Source: an uncultured Tateyamaria sp.
GTDB lineage: Bacteria; Pseudomonadota; Alphaproteobacteria; Rhodobacterales; Rhodobacteraceae
DNA: 64,000 nt
Direction of reading: 5' to 3'
NCBI RefSeq assembly: GCF_947487805.1
Contig: NZ_CANKXW010000001.1
Coordinates: forward strand, 371,501-435,500
The translations under genes and the position numbers were made by a program. The first letter of the stretch is position 1. The number at the start of each line of letters is the position of its first letter. Of this stretch, positions 1-8,531 are shown piece after piece. The notes under the pieces were generated by a model, which searched no databases, was not told the origin of the DNA, and saw only the letters and a list, made by a program, of their open reading frames with translations.

Positions 1-377
1 CGGACCTGATTGAAGACGGCGACCTGATCGTCGTGGACAAAGGCCACGCGCGCCTCGGAATGATCCAGCGCATAGCCGATGGCATCGGGCCCTGCGGCGA
101 GGTTGATCATCGTCGCGCGAAACCCGCCACAAAGCGCTGCGTAAAGCGCCACGACACCGTCCCAGCCGTTGGGGTGCATGATCGCCACGCTTTCGCCCTT
201 GGCCACACCCTGCGCGGTCAGGTCGGCAGCGATGGTGGTGGCATCGGCGTGCAGCTGCGCCCAAGTCAGCGTAGCCCCGGTTTCGGGAAACATGACCGCC
301 ACGCCACCCGCTTGCGCGCGGGCCGCGAGCCAGTCGCGCACGGTGCCCTTGGGCGGGGTCAGGTGATCCGGCGTCAT
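1..377 (-). CDS. sauT: AMP-forming acyl-CoA ligase, N-terminal part (probable sulfoacetate-CoA ligase)
   Basis: Partial gene: only the first 125 or so residues lie in the window and the rest runs off the left edge. The reverse strand translates without stops from an ATG at 377 and reads like the N-terminal lobe of the ANL (acyl-CoA synthetase) superfamily: an LTWAQLH-type segment, then GVAKGESVAIMHPNGWD, then a stretch about forming acyl groups from a pool of substrates. The diagnostic P-loop and A8 motif are outside the window. Its ATG overlaps the stop of the acylating dehydrogenase (ATGA). That pairing suggests it activates sulfoacetate to sulfoacetyl-CoA, which the neighbour reduces. The substrate is inferred from context only; another carboxylate is possible. 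Confidence 0.7.
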   Translation of the reverse strand, partial: MTPDHLTPPKGTVRDWLAARAQAGGVAVMFPETGATLTWAQLHADATTIAADLTAQGVAKGESVAIMHPNGWDGVVALYAALCGGFRATMINLAAGPDAIGYALDHSEARVAFVHDDQVAVFNQV

Positions 378-1771
378 GCGCCCGCCTGTGCCCAGTAATC
401 GGCAAAGATGTCCGCGACCTCGGGCTCACAGGCGGGGATTTCCCGTACGATCTTGGTGGTTTGCAAAAAGTGTTTCCAATGCAGGTTGTCGTCGATGGAA
501 TTGCCACCCCACGACCCGCAGCCCATGGACAGCGAAAACGGCATCCCGTTGTTGAACGCACCGCCGGTGGCAAAGCAATGCGCCTGGTTGACGATGACGC
601 GGCTGGTGGGAATGGCCTGGCCCAGCGTCACGGCGCGCGTGTCGTCCGTGGAATGCAGCCCGACGGAATGGCCCGCCCCCAGATGCAACTGGATCCGCCG
701 CGTGATGTCCAGCGCGTCGTCGAAATCCCGCGCCCGGTAGAGCGCCAGCACCAGCGACAGCTTTTCCCCCGACAGCGGATGATCCGGCCCGATGCCCGTG
801 GTCTCGACCGCGATGTATTTCGCGTCCGCGGGCACGTCGCCGTCCAGATCCAGCGCCGCGATCAGCTTGTCCGCGTCCTGCGCGATGGCCGCCCGGTTGA
901 GATGCCCGTCGGGCCAGAGCTTTGCGACCACTGCCGTATCATCGTGGACCAGCGCGCCGCCATTTGCCGCCATGGCCGCGACGAAGGCGTCATAGACTGC
1001 GTCCACCACCACAACCGCGTTTTCTGACGAGCAGGACGTCGCGTTGTCAAAGGTCTTGGAGGCGCGGATCTTGTCCGCGGCGGCGTCAAGGTCGGCGGTC
1101 TCATCGACGATCACGGTAACATTGCCCGCGCCCACGGCCAGCGCGGGTGTGCCGCTGGTATAGGCACGTTTGACGTTGTTCTGCGACCCCGTCACCACGA
1201 TGGTGTCGGTGTTTTCCAGAAGCGCCTGCGTCTTGTCCTTGGATCCCGGTCCGGGGATCATCTGCACCAGATCCGGATTCTCGCCGATCTTGGCAAATTC
1301 CGCGTGGATGTAGTCGAGCAGCAATTCGCAAGTCGGTACGCCCTTGGGGCTGGGCGACAGGATGATCGCATTGCCGCATTTGAGCGCATTGATCACATTG
1401 TTGGCCGGGGTTGCGCCGGGGTTGGTGGACGGGACCACTGCGCCGATCACGCCGATGGGGCGGGCAATCTCGGTGATGCCGGTCTCTGCGTCCTCGCGGA
1501 TGATTCCATAGGTTGGCACATTCTGTATGTCGCGCATCAGGCCCAGCGTCTTGCGGTGGTTCTTGATGATCTTGTCGGGCACGTTTCCCAGACCGGTGGT
1601 CTTTACCGCCAGTTCGGCCAGCGCGCGGTTGCGATCCGGTTCCATGATGGCCCAGGCGGCAGCGGCGGCGGCGCGGTCATAGCGGGCCTGACTGCCTGCG
1701 GTTTCATATTCGGCCTGTGCCGCACGGGCGCGGGCGATCATGGCGTGGACGGCGTCTGTGTCGGTGCTCAT
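374..1771 (-). CDS. sauS: CoA-acylating aldehyde dehydrogenase, probable sulfoacetaldehyde dehydrogenase
   Basis: 465 residues, the usual length for short acylating aldehyde dehydrogenases (EutE/SauS type). The catalytic cysteine is C247 in FDNATSCSSEN, and IVVTGSQNNVKRA and PIGVIGAVVPSTNPGATP are family motifs. In the sulfoacetate pathway SauS reduces sulfoacetyl-CoA to sulfoacetaldehyde with NADPH, and SauT makes the CoA ester. The gene overlaps the ligase by 4 bp and follows tctA by 30 bp, so all five minus-strand genes probably form one transcript. The sulfoacetate assignment rests on the ligase partner, the transporter and the divergent TauE-type exporter. Xsc, which would release sulfite, is not in the window. 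A general acetaldehyde or propionaldehyde role remains possible. Confidence 0.68.
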   Translation of the reverse strand: MSTDTDAVHAMIARARAAQAEYETAGSQARYDRAAAAAAWAIMEPDRNRALAELAVKTTGLGNVPDKIIKNHRKTLGLMRDIQNVPTYGIIREDAETGITEIARPIGVIGAVVPSTNPGATPANNVINALKCGNAIILSPSPKGVPTCELLLDYIHAEFAKIGENPDLVQMIPGPGSKDKTQALLENTDTIVVTGSQNNVKRAYTSGTPALAVGAGNVTVIVDETADLDAAADKIRASKTFDNATSCSSENAVVVVDAVYDAFVAAMAANGGALVHDDTAVVAKLWPDGHLNRAAIAQDADKLIAALDLDGDVPADAKYIAVETTGIGPDHPLSGEKLSLVLALYRARDFDDALDITRRIQLHLGAGHSVGLHSTDDTRAVTLGQAIPTSRVIVNQAHCFATGGAFNNGMPFSLSMGCGSWGGNSIDDNLHWKHFLQTTKIVREIPACEPEVADIFADYWAQAGA

Positions 1772-1801
1772 GCGGGTTCCTCTCGAACGGTTTGCCCGGC
1801 C

Positions 1802-3292
1802 TTAACGCGGTTGCGCAGCCGGTGCAAAAGCCCGGTAGATGTTGGCAAAGAGGGTCACGGCCCCGGCGGCGATCAGGATGGCACAGATCGGGCGCGAGAA
1901 ATACGTGCCAAGGTCATAGTGGACCATCTGCATGCCTTGCGCAAAGTTCTGTTCCCCGATCTGGCCAAGGATGAGGCCCAGCACAATCCCCGGAATGGAG
2001 AAGCCCGAGCGGCGCAGCAGGTAGCCAAGGATGCCCGCGATGAACATCACCATCACGTCCAGCACGAGGCCGCGGCTGATATAGGCCCCGATCGTGGCCA
2101 GCATCAGGATCAGCGGTGCCAGGAACTGGAACGGGATCTTGAGCAGGTTGAGGATCGTCTTGGTCTCGACCAGCCCGATGATTAGGATCGACAGGTTGGC
2201 ATAGAACATCGCGGCGAACACGACCCAGATCAGGTCTGGCGAGGTGTAGAACACCAGCGGCCCGGGTTGCAGGTCGTGCATCTGGAACACCGCGACCATC
2301 ATCGCCGTCAGCGCGCCGCCCGGCAGGCCAAGCGCCAGAAGAGGGATCATCGCGGCCCCGGTGGCGGCGTTGTTGGCCGTTTCCGAGGAAATCACACCTT
2401 CGAGGTTGCCCTTGCCAAAGCTCTCCTTGTCCTTGGACCAGCGCACGGCCTCGCCATAGCCCATAAAGGCCGCAAGCGTCGCGCCGATGCCCGGCAGGAT
2501 ACCACAGAAGAAACCCACGAGGATGGACCGCAGCACGGCAAATTTGTGCATCCACAGCTCGAGAAAGGTGGGAAACGACATGCTGACCTTGGGCGCCTTG
2601 TAGGTACCGCCCGCCTTGCGTTCGGCCTGTACGAAGATCTCGGAGACGGCAAAGAACCCTAGGATCGCAGGCACAAAGGCGATGCCCGCCGCCAGATCGC
2701 CCACACCAAAGTTGTAGCGGTTGATGCCACCCACCGGGTCCTGCCCGATGGTGGCGATCAGAAGGCCGATCAGAACGGACATCCAGCCCTTCCAGATCGT
2801 GCGCGCGCCCACGGAGGAAGCAACGGCGAGGCCAAAGAACACCAGCGCGAAAATCTCGGGCGGTCCGATGTTGCGGATCGCCCACTGGGCCAACGGCTCG
2901 GTTGCGGCCATCATGATCAGCGCCGAGGACACGCCCCCGATGGCCGAACACAGCACTGCGGCCCCCACGGCCTTGCCCGACTTGCCCTGCTGGGTCATCG
3001 GATAGCCGTCAAAGGCTGTGGGCGCGTTTTCCGGCGCGCCGGGTATGTTGAACAGGATCGCCGTGATCGCCCCGCCATAGGTGCCGGTACAGTAGATCAC
3101 CGCAAAGAGCATCACCCCCTGCGCAGGCGTCAGACCGGCGGTAAAGGGCAACAGGATCGCGGCAAGGGTCAGCATGCTGACACCCGGAATGGCGCCGAAC
3201 AGCATGCCGCCGATCACGCCAAAGACAAAGATGGCGATGGTGACGGGGTCGCCAAAGAGCGCGCTGCTGCCAGCCAGGAAATTCTCGATCAT
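1802..3292 (-). CDS. tctA: Tripartite tricarboxylate transporter large membrane subunit TctA
   Basis: 496 residues, typical for TctA, with about twelve hydrophobic segments. Family signatures include the N-terminal LFGAIPGVSMLTLAAILLPF region, YGGAITAILFNIPGAPENAP, and the repeated GFFCGILPGIGATLAAFMGY and NNAATGAAMIPLLALGLPG loops. It forms the channel of a secondary, binding-protein-dependent importer with TctB (7 bp upstream) and TctC. TTT systems import di- and tricarboxylates and, in some bacteria, organosulfonates and aromatic acids. Adjacent sauS/sauT-like genes suggest a sulfonate such as sulfoacetate here. That substrate is an inference. Confidence 0.9.
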   Translation of the reverse strand: MIENFLAGSSALFGDPVTIAIFVFGVIGGMLFGAIPGVSMLTLAAILLPFTAGLTPAQGVMLFAVIYCTGTYGGAITAILFNIPGAPENAPTAFDGYPMTQQGKSGKAVGAAVLCSAIGGVSSALIMMAATEPLAQWAIRNIGPPEIFALVFFGLAVASSVGARTIWKGWMSVLIGLLIATIGQDPVGGINRYNFGVGDLAAGIAFVPAILGFFAVSEIFVQAERKAGGTYKAPKVSMSFPTFLELWMHKFAVLRSILVGFFCGILPGIGATLAAFMGYGEAVRWSKDKESFGKGNLEGVISSETANNAATGAAMIPLLALGLPGGALTAMMVAVFQMHDLQPGPLVFYTSPDLIWVVFAAMFYANLSILIIGLVETKTILNLLKIPFQFLAPLILMLATIGAYISRGLVLDVMVMFIAGILGYLLRRSGFSIPGIVLGLILGQIGEQNFAQGMQMVHYDLGTYFSRPICAILIAAGAVTLFANIYRAFAPAAQPR

Positions 3293-3299
3293 CGGGAGG

Positions 3300-3857
3300 T
3301 CACCAGAGGTTTTGAAGTTGCGTGTTCATCTTGAGGATCCACGCGCTGTAGTCATAAAACGGCGAGGTGTTGCCCTGCGGCAGGGGCGCGTTCAGAATGA
3401 CGAGGAACAGGCCCAGAAAGATGACATAGATCACCGCCGTCATGATCAGGATCGCCTTGATCCGCCGTTCGCCAAACAGCCACATGATCGCCGCGATAAA
3501 GAACGGCGCCGCGAAATAGATGCCCACGGGCTTGAGCAGCCACGCAAAGATGAACGGCGTGAACAGCACCGCCAGCATCTTGGTCAGCGTGCCGGGGTCG
3601 GAAAAATCGGTCTGCGGTCCCTCGTTCGAGATGCCCATGCGTCCCTGTTGCGCCGAAGACCCGTACAGGTACGAGTAATAGAGGTTGCCCAGTGTCGCCA
3701 CGACCAGCAGCACCACCACCACACGCGGCCAGGCGGTTGCACCGAACTTGTAGATCTCGATCGGCTGGTTGAATTCAAAGGAATACCCAAAGAAAACCGC
3801 CGCGATCAGCAGCCAGATGGCGGCCTCGATCATATGTCCCCGTTTGAGACGGCCCAT
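3300..3857 (-). CDS. tctB: Tripartite tricarboxylate transporter small membrane subunit TctB
   Basis: 185 residues with four predicted membrane helices (an N-terminal one starting about residue 10, then pairs near 90-130 and 135-160), the size and topology of TctB. The ATG at 3857 is preceded on its strand by a GGGAGAG ribosome-binding site. It sits between tctC and tctA in the common C-B-A order with short gaps, supporting co-expression as one importer. TctB sequences are poorly conserved, so the call leans on context as well as topology. Confidence 0.85.
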   Translation of the reverse strand: MGRLKRGHMIEAAIWLLIAAVFFGYSFEFNQPIEIYKFGATAWPRVVVVLLVVATLGNLYYSYLYGSSAQQGRMGISNEGPQTDFSDPGTLTKMLAVLFTPFIFAWLLKPVGIYFAAPFFIAAIMWLFGERRIKAILIMTAVIYVIFLGLFLVILNAPLPQGNTSPFYDYSAWILKMNTQLQNLW

Positions 3858-3938
3858 ATCGCTCTCTCCCCCGTGCGGGTCTGTGCCCGCCTTGTGTCCC
3901 GGCGCCCCGCGTATGTCGCAGGGCGCCGGAGCCTGATC

Positions 3939-4952
3939 TTATTTCACGTCGAGGCCCATGGCCTTGTACACGTCCCGGTACTGGCTGATCGAACGGGTGA
4001 TCAGGTCCTTGGCACCGTCGGTGTCGCGATAGCTGTCGATGACGTTCATGAACTTGGATTCGTTATACGCCTGATAGCTGTCCTCGCAGTAGCCGCGCTG
4101 GAACGCCCATTGCAGCCACTCGACACGGTCAGCCGGTGCGTCCTTGTGCACGTAAAAGCCGCGGAAGCGCAGCAGGGGGTCGAACTCCATGCCCATTTCG
4201 CGGTGCGTCGGCACGTCGGAGAACACGCCGGGACGCTCGTCAAAGATGGTCAGGATCGGCTTGAACTGACCCGCGTCAAGGAAGTTGCGCACGTCGCCGG
4301 GCTGTTCAAACAGCGCGTCGACCTGGCCACCCAGCAGCGCACCATAGCGCGGCGCACCCTTGTCGAACGAGATCTGCTGGATCTCCATGCCCGTGGCATC
4401 GGTGATGAAACGCATGGTCACGCGTTCCATGGATCCTTCCTTGGACACGTTGGCGATGGTGGCGCGGCCACCTTGCGCCTTGACCCACTCCACAAAGGAC
4501 GGCCAGTCGGTGAAACGGTCCTCGTTCGAGCGGATATAGACCTGCGAGAATGTCACCTGCGACACGACCAGCGGGATCAGGTCCTCGGCCGGGTTGGGCA
4601 GGGACGAATCGAGCGCGTGCGCCGATGACGCGTCATCAATGTGCTCCAGCACGTTATAGCCATCGGCCGGGGCGGCCATATAGGCGGTCATGCCCACGGT
4701 GCCGGACCCGCCGGGCTTGTGATCGCGGTTGATCGCAACGCCGGTGAGCTCGGTCACCGCCTCGGCCATCGCGGCGGCCACCTGGCCCGATCCGCCCGCC
4801 GGGCCGTAGGGCACGATCATCGTCAAAGCGCGCTCGGGAAAGCCGCCGGGCTTGTCCATCGACGCTTCGCTGACGGCGCATTGAAAGGCAAAGGCCGATC
4901 CGGATACGGCCATCGCAGCGGCAAATGCCGCTGTTCCAAACATCTTCTTCAT
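3939..4952 (-). CDS. tctC: Tripartite tricarboxylate transporter periplasmic binding protein TctC (Bug family)
   Basis: 337 residues with a Sec signal peptide (MKKMFGTAAFAAAMAVSGSAFA). Bug/TctC hallmarks follow: MIVPYGPAGGSGQVAAAMAE near residue 45 and a KPGGSGTVGM loop that normally contacts ligand carboxylates. The start at 4952 is chosen because GGGAGGAC lies just upstream on its strand and the signal peptide begins there; an upstream extension lacks support. It is the first gene of the tctCBA-sauS-sauT transcript, facing the tauE-like gene across a 282-bp promoter region. It would capture the transported anion in the periplasm. Confidence 0.92.
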   Translation of the reverse strand: MKKMFGTAAFAAAMAVSGSAFAFQCAVSEASMDKPGGFPERALTMIVPYGPAGGSGQVAAAMAEAVTELTGVAINRDHKPGGSGTVGMTAYMAAPADGYNVLEHIDDASSAHALDSSLPNPAEDLIPLVVSQVTFSQVYIRSNEDRFTDWPSFVEWVKAQGGRATIANVSKEGSMERVTMRFITDATGMEIQQISFDKGAPRYGALLGGQVDALFEQPGDVRNFLDAGQFKPILTIFDERPGVFSDVPTHREMGMEFDPLLRFRGFYVHKDAPADRVEWLQWAFQRGYCEDSYQAYNESKFMNVIDSYRDTDGAKDLITRSISQYRDVYKAMGLDVK

Positions 4953-5072
4953 GTAGTCCTCCCAGACATTGACCGCGTGCGGGGCGCGCCCGACATACGG
5001 CTTCGTATGTAAACGGTGACGACCGGCTGCGATTTTTCGCTTTTTTGACCGATGGCCGTCTGTCCACATAAA

Positions 5073-5092
5073 TTGATAGGTCAACTAATCAA
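5073..5092. promoter_or_regulatory. Putative operator dyad in divergent tctC/tauE promoter region
   Basis: TTGATAG (5073-5079) and CTAATCAA (5085-5092) form a near-perfect inverted repeat around GTCAA in the 282-bp gap (4953-5234) between the divergent tctC and exporter genes. The size and AT-rich half-sites resemble GntR/FCD-type operators, but no regulator gene is adjacent, so the binding protein is unknown. Confidence 0.35.
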
Positions 5093-5234
5093 CTCTGTCT
5101 ATCACTGGCTTTCTCCTCGGCCCTATCCGCACAAGACGCGTTCCGGTGATGGTCGGGATGCGTTGCCTGTTCCGTGTCGCTTGGTTAGCTGTGGGCATGG
5201 CGACCGTTCGCGCCCGTGCAAGGAAACAGGATAC

Positions 5235-5978
5235 ATGGCCCCCGACTTCATCGCATTCCTTATTCTGGGCGCCATGGCGGGTGGGTTCATCAATGGTCTG
5301 TCCGGCACCGGGACGGCGCTGTTTGCACTTGGGTTTTACCTTGTCGTGCTCCCGCCTGTGCAGGCGGTGGCCATCGTTGCGCTCATGTCGGTGCTTGCGG
5401 GCCTGCAAGGTCTGTGGCTGGTCCGCCGCGAGATCCTGGCCCAGCCGCGCCGCCTGTTGCGGTTCCTCATTCCCGGCCTGCTCGGCGTGCCCGTGGGGCT
5501 TGCCCTGCTGGATGTGATCGATGCCGGCACCTTGCGGATCGGCATTGCAGCGCAGTTGATCCTCTACGGTGGCTATTTCGGATTTCGCAGCGCGCTGCCC
5601 GCGTTCTCGCGCCGCACACCCTTGCTGGACAGCCTCTTCGGCCTTGTCGGTGGGGTTCTGGGGGGTGCCGCATCCGTGTCGGGTGCCATCCCGGCCATGT
5701 GGCTGTCGATCCGCCCTTGGACCAAGGCCGAGACCCGCGCCGTGCTGCAACCGTACAACGTCGCGATCCTCAGCACGACCGTGGTCATGTTGCTGTTCAA
5801 AGGGGCGTTTGACCAGACCGCCCAGACCGCGCTTCTGATCACCATTCCGACCGGTCTGGTCGCGGCACAGGTCGGCATCGCAGTGTTCCGCAGGCTCAGC
5901 GACACGGGGTTCCGGCGCCTGCTGATCCTGCTGACCCTGTTGATGGGCCTCGGCATTCTGGCAAGCGAGCTGTTCTGA
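5235..5978 (+). CDS. TauE/SafE-family anion (sulfite) exporter
   Basis: 247 residues, almost entirely hydrophobic with about eight membrane segments. The N-terminal GAMAGGFINGLSGTGTALFAL motif and the internal GLVGGVLGGAASVSGAIPAM repeat are the paired glycine-rich motifs of the TauE/SafE (DUF81) family. Members export sulfite, sulfoacetate or other anions. The ATG at 5235 is chosen because AGGAAACAGG sits just upstream; a longer reading starting near 5052 has no membrane or family content in its extension. Divergence from the sulfonate-type uptake genes makes removal of sulfite released by desulfonation a reasonable role. The family is broad, so substrate is inference. Confidence 0.85.
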   Translation: MAPDFIAFLILGAMAGGFINGLSGTGTALFALGFYLVVLPPVQAVAIVALMSVLAGLQGLWLVRREILAQPRRLLRFLIPGLLGVPVGLALLDVIDAGTLRIGIAAQLILYGGYFGFRSALPAFSRRTPLLDSLFGLVGGVLGGAASVSGAIPAMWLSIRPWTKAETRAVLQPYNVAILSTTVVMLLFKGAFDQTAQTALLITIPTGLVAAQVGIAVFRRLSDTGFRRLLILLTLLMGLGILASELF

Positions 5979-5986
5979 CGCGCGCG

Positions 5987-6652
5987 TCAGATCACCTCGT
6001 CGGTGCGGTCGTCGCTTTCGCCATAGCGTTTCAGCACGGCCGGTTTTGTGCCCTCATAAACGCGGGCGACATTCTCGGCGATCTTGGCGTTCTCGCGTTC
6101 AAACAGACAGTCGCCGTTGAGGTCAGAGGCCACGATAAACGGCCCCATCTTGTTGCACTTTATCACCCACATTGCCTGTGCAAGGCCCAGTTCCTCGTTC
6201 CAGTGCACGGCCTCGACGCTTTCCACCCCGCGCCCCAGCAGGGCACCGGTGCCATAGCCCACTGTCGACAGGTATACGGCTCCGTTTGGAACGAAATATT
6301 CCTTGTAGTCCTTCGACGTCATGCCGCCCTTGCCGACGATCAGCCTGGCGCCCGTCTTGGCCATCCATTCCGGCAGCCACTTGGCAAAACGGAAGGACGC
6401 GGTAGCCGTGACGGCACCCATGTCGAAACTACCATCCGCGTTGATCCGTGCGGCGGGCGAACAGTGGAAGTTGGCCGCCGACTGGCTGGGCAGTTCCATA
6501 GGGATGTTTGCCTTGTCCTCCAGCGCGCGCATGTAGACGCCCTCGCGCGCAGTGTACATCAGCCCGTCAAGGTAGACGACATCGCCCAAGCGCAGGTCCG
6601 CGATGGCCTCCGGCGTGGGCGTGGTGGAGAGGCGGACTTCACGAATACTCAT
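5987..6652 (-). CDS. Class I fumarase-type hydratase, beta (C-terminal domain) subunit
   Basis: 221 residues matching the separate beta subunit of two-subunit class I fumarases and L-tartrate dehydratases. Visible motifs are GDVVYLDGLMYTAREGVYMR, the substrate-binding GKGGMT loop, and VYLSTVGYGTGALLG. It pairs with the alpha subunit encoded at 7575-8531 to make a [4Fe-4S] hydro-lyase. The ATG at 6652 overlaps the stop of the methyltransferase-family gene (ATGA), which rules out the longer upstream reading. It is the last gene of the eight-gene operon. Separation of the two hydratase subunits by an unrelated gene is unusual. Confidence 0.88.
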   Translation of the reverse strand: MSIREVRLSTTPTPEAIADLRLGDVVYLDGLMYTAREGVYMRALEDKANIPMELPSQSAANFHCSPAARINADGSFDMGAVTATASFRFAKWLPEWMAKTGARLIVGKGGMTSKDYKEYFVPNGAVYLSTVGYGTGALLGRGVESVEAVHWNEELGLAQAMWVIKCNKMGPFIVASDLNGDCLFERENAKIAENVARVYEGTKPAVLKRYGESDDRTDEVI

Positions 6653-7578
6653 CGGCCAACAGCCTCGCTCATCTGATTGATATGGCGCAGATCGGTGCCG
6701 CAACAGCCGCCGAACACCCGAACATGCGGGTTGTCCGCAAGCAGGGCGGCCATTTCGCGACCCAGCTCTGCGGGATCGCCCGCATCCAGTTCGGTGGCCT
6801 CGTCCAACTCGGCATGGCTGCATCGGGACGCATTCACGATCAGGCCGCGCAGCCGCGGATTGCCGGTCAGCCCGGGGGCGATGTGGCTGGGATGGGCGCA
6901 ATTCACCATGAAATAGGCTGGCGCGGTGTCGCTCAGCCTGTCGATTTCTGCGATGGCATCGTCCAGCGTCTGGCCGTTGGCGAGACGTCCGTCCGTCTCC
7001 ACCACAAGGGACAGGACCACGGGCAGCCCGGCCTCACGCGCCGCCACTGCGAGACCCGCCGCTTCCTTGGGTTTGTTCAGCGTAAAGGCCCCGATGAAGT
7101 CGAGCCCGGCCCCCTGAAACTGCGCAATTTGCGGTGTGTGATAGACCCGCGCCTCCTCCACGCCCATGGGGATTGCGTCGGCGTAAGGATCATCGCGCGG
7201 CCCCACCAGCCCGGAGCAAAGCACTCTGTTGTTGCCACTGGCCGCAACGGTTTCGCGCAAGAAAAGGGCGGCCTCGCGGTTGATGTCGTCCAGCGCAGCC
7301 CGCGAATAGCCCAGCCTGCCCGCCCGCGCGGGATTGGCCTGCCACGTATGGGTGCCCACGATACAGGGCCGTCCAAGGTCTTGGGCCAGGCGGAGGAATT
7401 CGGTCAGCTGCTGGGCCAGCACCGCGCGTGTGTCGGGGTTGGCAAGCAACGGGAAAGAGGCAAAGCCGGGCATGTCGACGCCGCGATTGAAGATGAGGTC
7501 CGTGCCATTGCCTTCCCACAGCAAGTAGCGCTCGGAGGACAGATGGGGCAGGGGGATCGGCCGGGCGTGCGCGGTCAT
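6649..7578 (-). CDS. Homocysteine S-methyltransferase family protein
   Basis: 309 residues, the length of single-domain zinc-dependent homocysteine S-methyltransferases. The zinc ligands are C227 (FMVNCAHP) and C292-C293 in the FGGCCGTDLRHI motif, which is fully conserved. The N-terminus LLWEGNGTDLIFNRGVD corresponds to the GGxGTxL segment of the family. It presumably moves a methyl group from a methylated donor (betaine, S-methylmethionine and DMSP are known family donors) to homocysteine or another thiol. Start and stop overlap both fumarase subunit genes, so it must be co-translated with the hydratase. The donor is unknown; the context suggests a catabolic demethylation step. Confidence 0.85.
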   Translation of the reverse strand: MTAHARPIPLPHLSSERYLLWEGNGTDLIFNRGVDMPGFASFPLLANPDTRAVLAQQLTEFLRLAQDLGRPCIVGTHTWQANPARAGRLGYSRAALDDINREAALFLRETVAASGNNRVLCSGLVGPRDDPYADAIPMGVEEARVYHTPQIAQFQGAGLDFIGAFTLNKPKEAAGLAVAAREAGLPVVLSLVVETDGRLANGQTLDDAIAEIDRLSDTAPAYFMVNCAHPSHIAPGLTGNPRLRGLIVNASRCSHAELDEATELDAGDPAELGREMAALLADNPHVRVFGGCCGTDLRHINQMSEAVGR

Positions 7579-8531
7579 TCCGCCGCCTCACGTTGCGGTT
7601 CCCAATCCACGGTTTCGCGGCGTTGATAGGGCGTGAACCAGTCGGGGTCTGTTCGGTGTTCGACCCGTCCGTCCGCATGGATGCGCGCCACCGCCCGGCG
7701 CGAGGACAGGCAGAAGGCGTGGACCGACATGGGCATTCCGCCCGTGTGGCAGTAGCCCACCTCGATATTGCAATCGATCACCATGTTCTTGCCCACAAAC
7801 CCCATGGCCCCCATGCCGATGGAATTGCCAAGCTCTTTGAACTCATCTTCCATCTCGGCAATGCGCGGGTCGGAATTGCGACTGCCCACGATGCGCAGGG
7901 TGGATGCCCGCTTGCCCAGCGTCATGCAAATGTCCTTGGACCCGCCAAGGCCGATGCCGATGATCGCGGGCTGACAGGCCAGACCGCGTTTGCCGAACGC
8001 CATGAGACTGTCGAGGTAGAACCGCTTGATCCCCTGAACGCCATCGCTCGGGAACAGCATCCGGTAGTCGGTGCCAAAAAGGCCCCCTTTGTGCACCGTG
8101 ATCAGGTCGACCCATTCCCCTTCGGGCTCGAACCCGTATTCGATCTCGGGCGCGCCAATACCGACGTTGTTGTCATGATCCGTCCGCCAGAGCGGGTGCA
8201 CGCGGTTGGGGCGCAGGGGCACGCCGTTGGTGGCGTTGGCCGTGGCGCGGCGCAAAGCGGTTTCCAGCGCGACCATACCGCCTTCGATGCGGGCGTCGTT
8301 GCCCATTTTCACAAACCAGCGCGGCACGCCCGTGTCGCCGCACATCGCGCGGCGGTCTTCCTTGGCCGCCTCATAGTTCTCCAGCATCGCCTTGAGAACA
8401 AAGGACGACAGGTCGCCATCCTCGGTCTTGGCCGCGTGTTGCAGCCCGTCAAGGTAGTCCTGCGGGATCTCGATGGCGGCCTTGTCCATCAGCGTTTCGG
8501 CGGTGGATTGGATAAGGTCGATGGGGATCAT
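7575..8531 (-). CDS. Class I fumarase-type hydratase, alpha (Fe-S) subunit
   Basis: 318 residues, the Fe-S domain of class I fumarase/tartrate dehydratase. Candidate cluster ligands are C64 (RRAMCGDTGVPR), C186 (LACQPAIIGIGLGGSKD) and C254 or C261 (IDCNIEVGYCHTGGMP). The beta partner is encoded at 5987-6652. The complex adds or removes water across a dicarboxylate double bond; fumarate, mesaconate and tartrate are substrates known for relatives. Its stop overlaps the methyltransferase-family start and its own start overlaps the isochorismatase-family stop. The true substrate cannot be read from sequence, and the accompanying dehydrogenase complex argues for a dedicated pathway. Confidence 0.88.
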   Translation of the reverse strand: MIPIDLIQSTAETLMDKAAIEIPQDYLDGLQHAAKTEDGDLSSFVLKAMLENYEAAKEDRRAMCGDTGVPRWFVKMGNDARIEGGMVALETALRRATANATNGVPLRPNRVHPLWRTDHDNNVGIGAPEIEYGFEPEGEWVDLITVHKGGLFGTDYRMLFPSDGVQGIKRFYLDSLMAFGKRGLACQPAIIGIGLGGSKDICMTLGKRASTLRIVGSRNSDPRIAEMEDEFKELGNSIGMGAMGFVGKNMVIDCNIEVGYCHTGGMPMSVHAFCLSSRRAVARIHADGRVEHRTDPDWFTPYQRRETVDWEPQREAAE

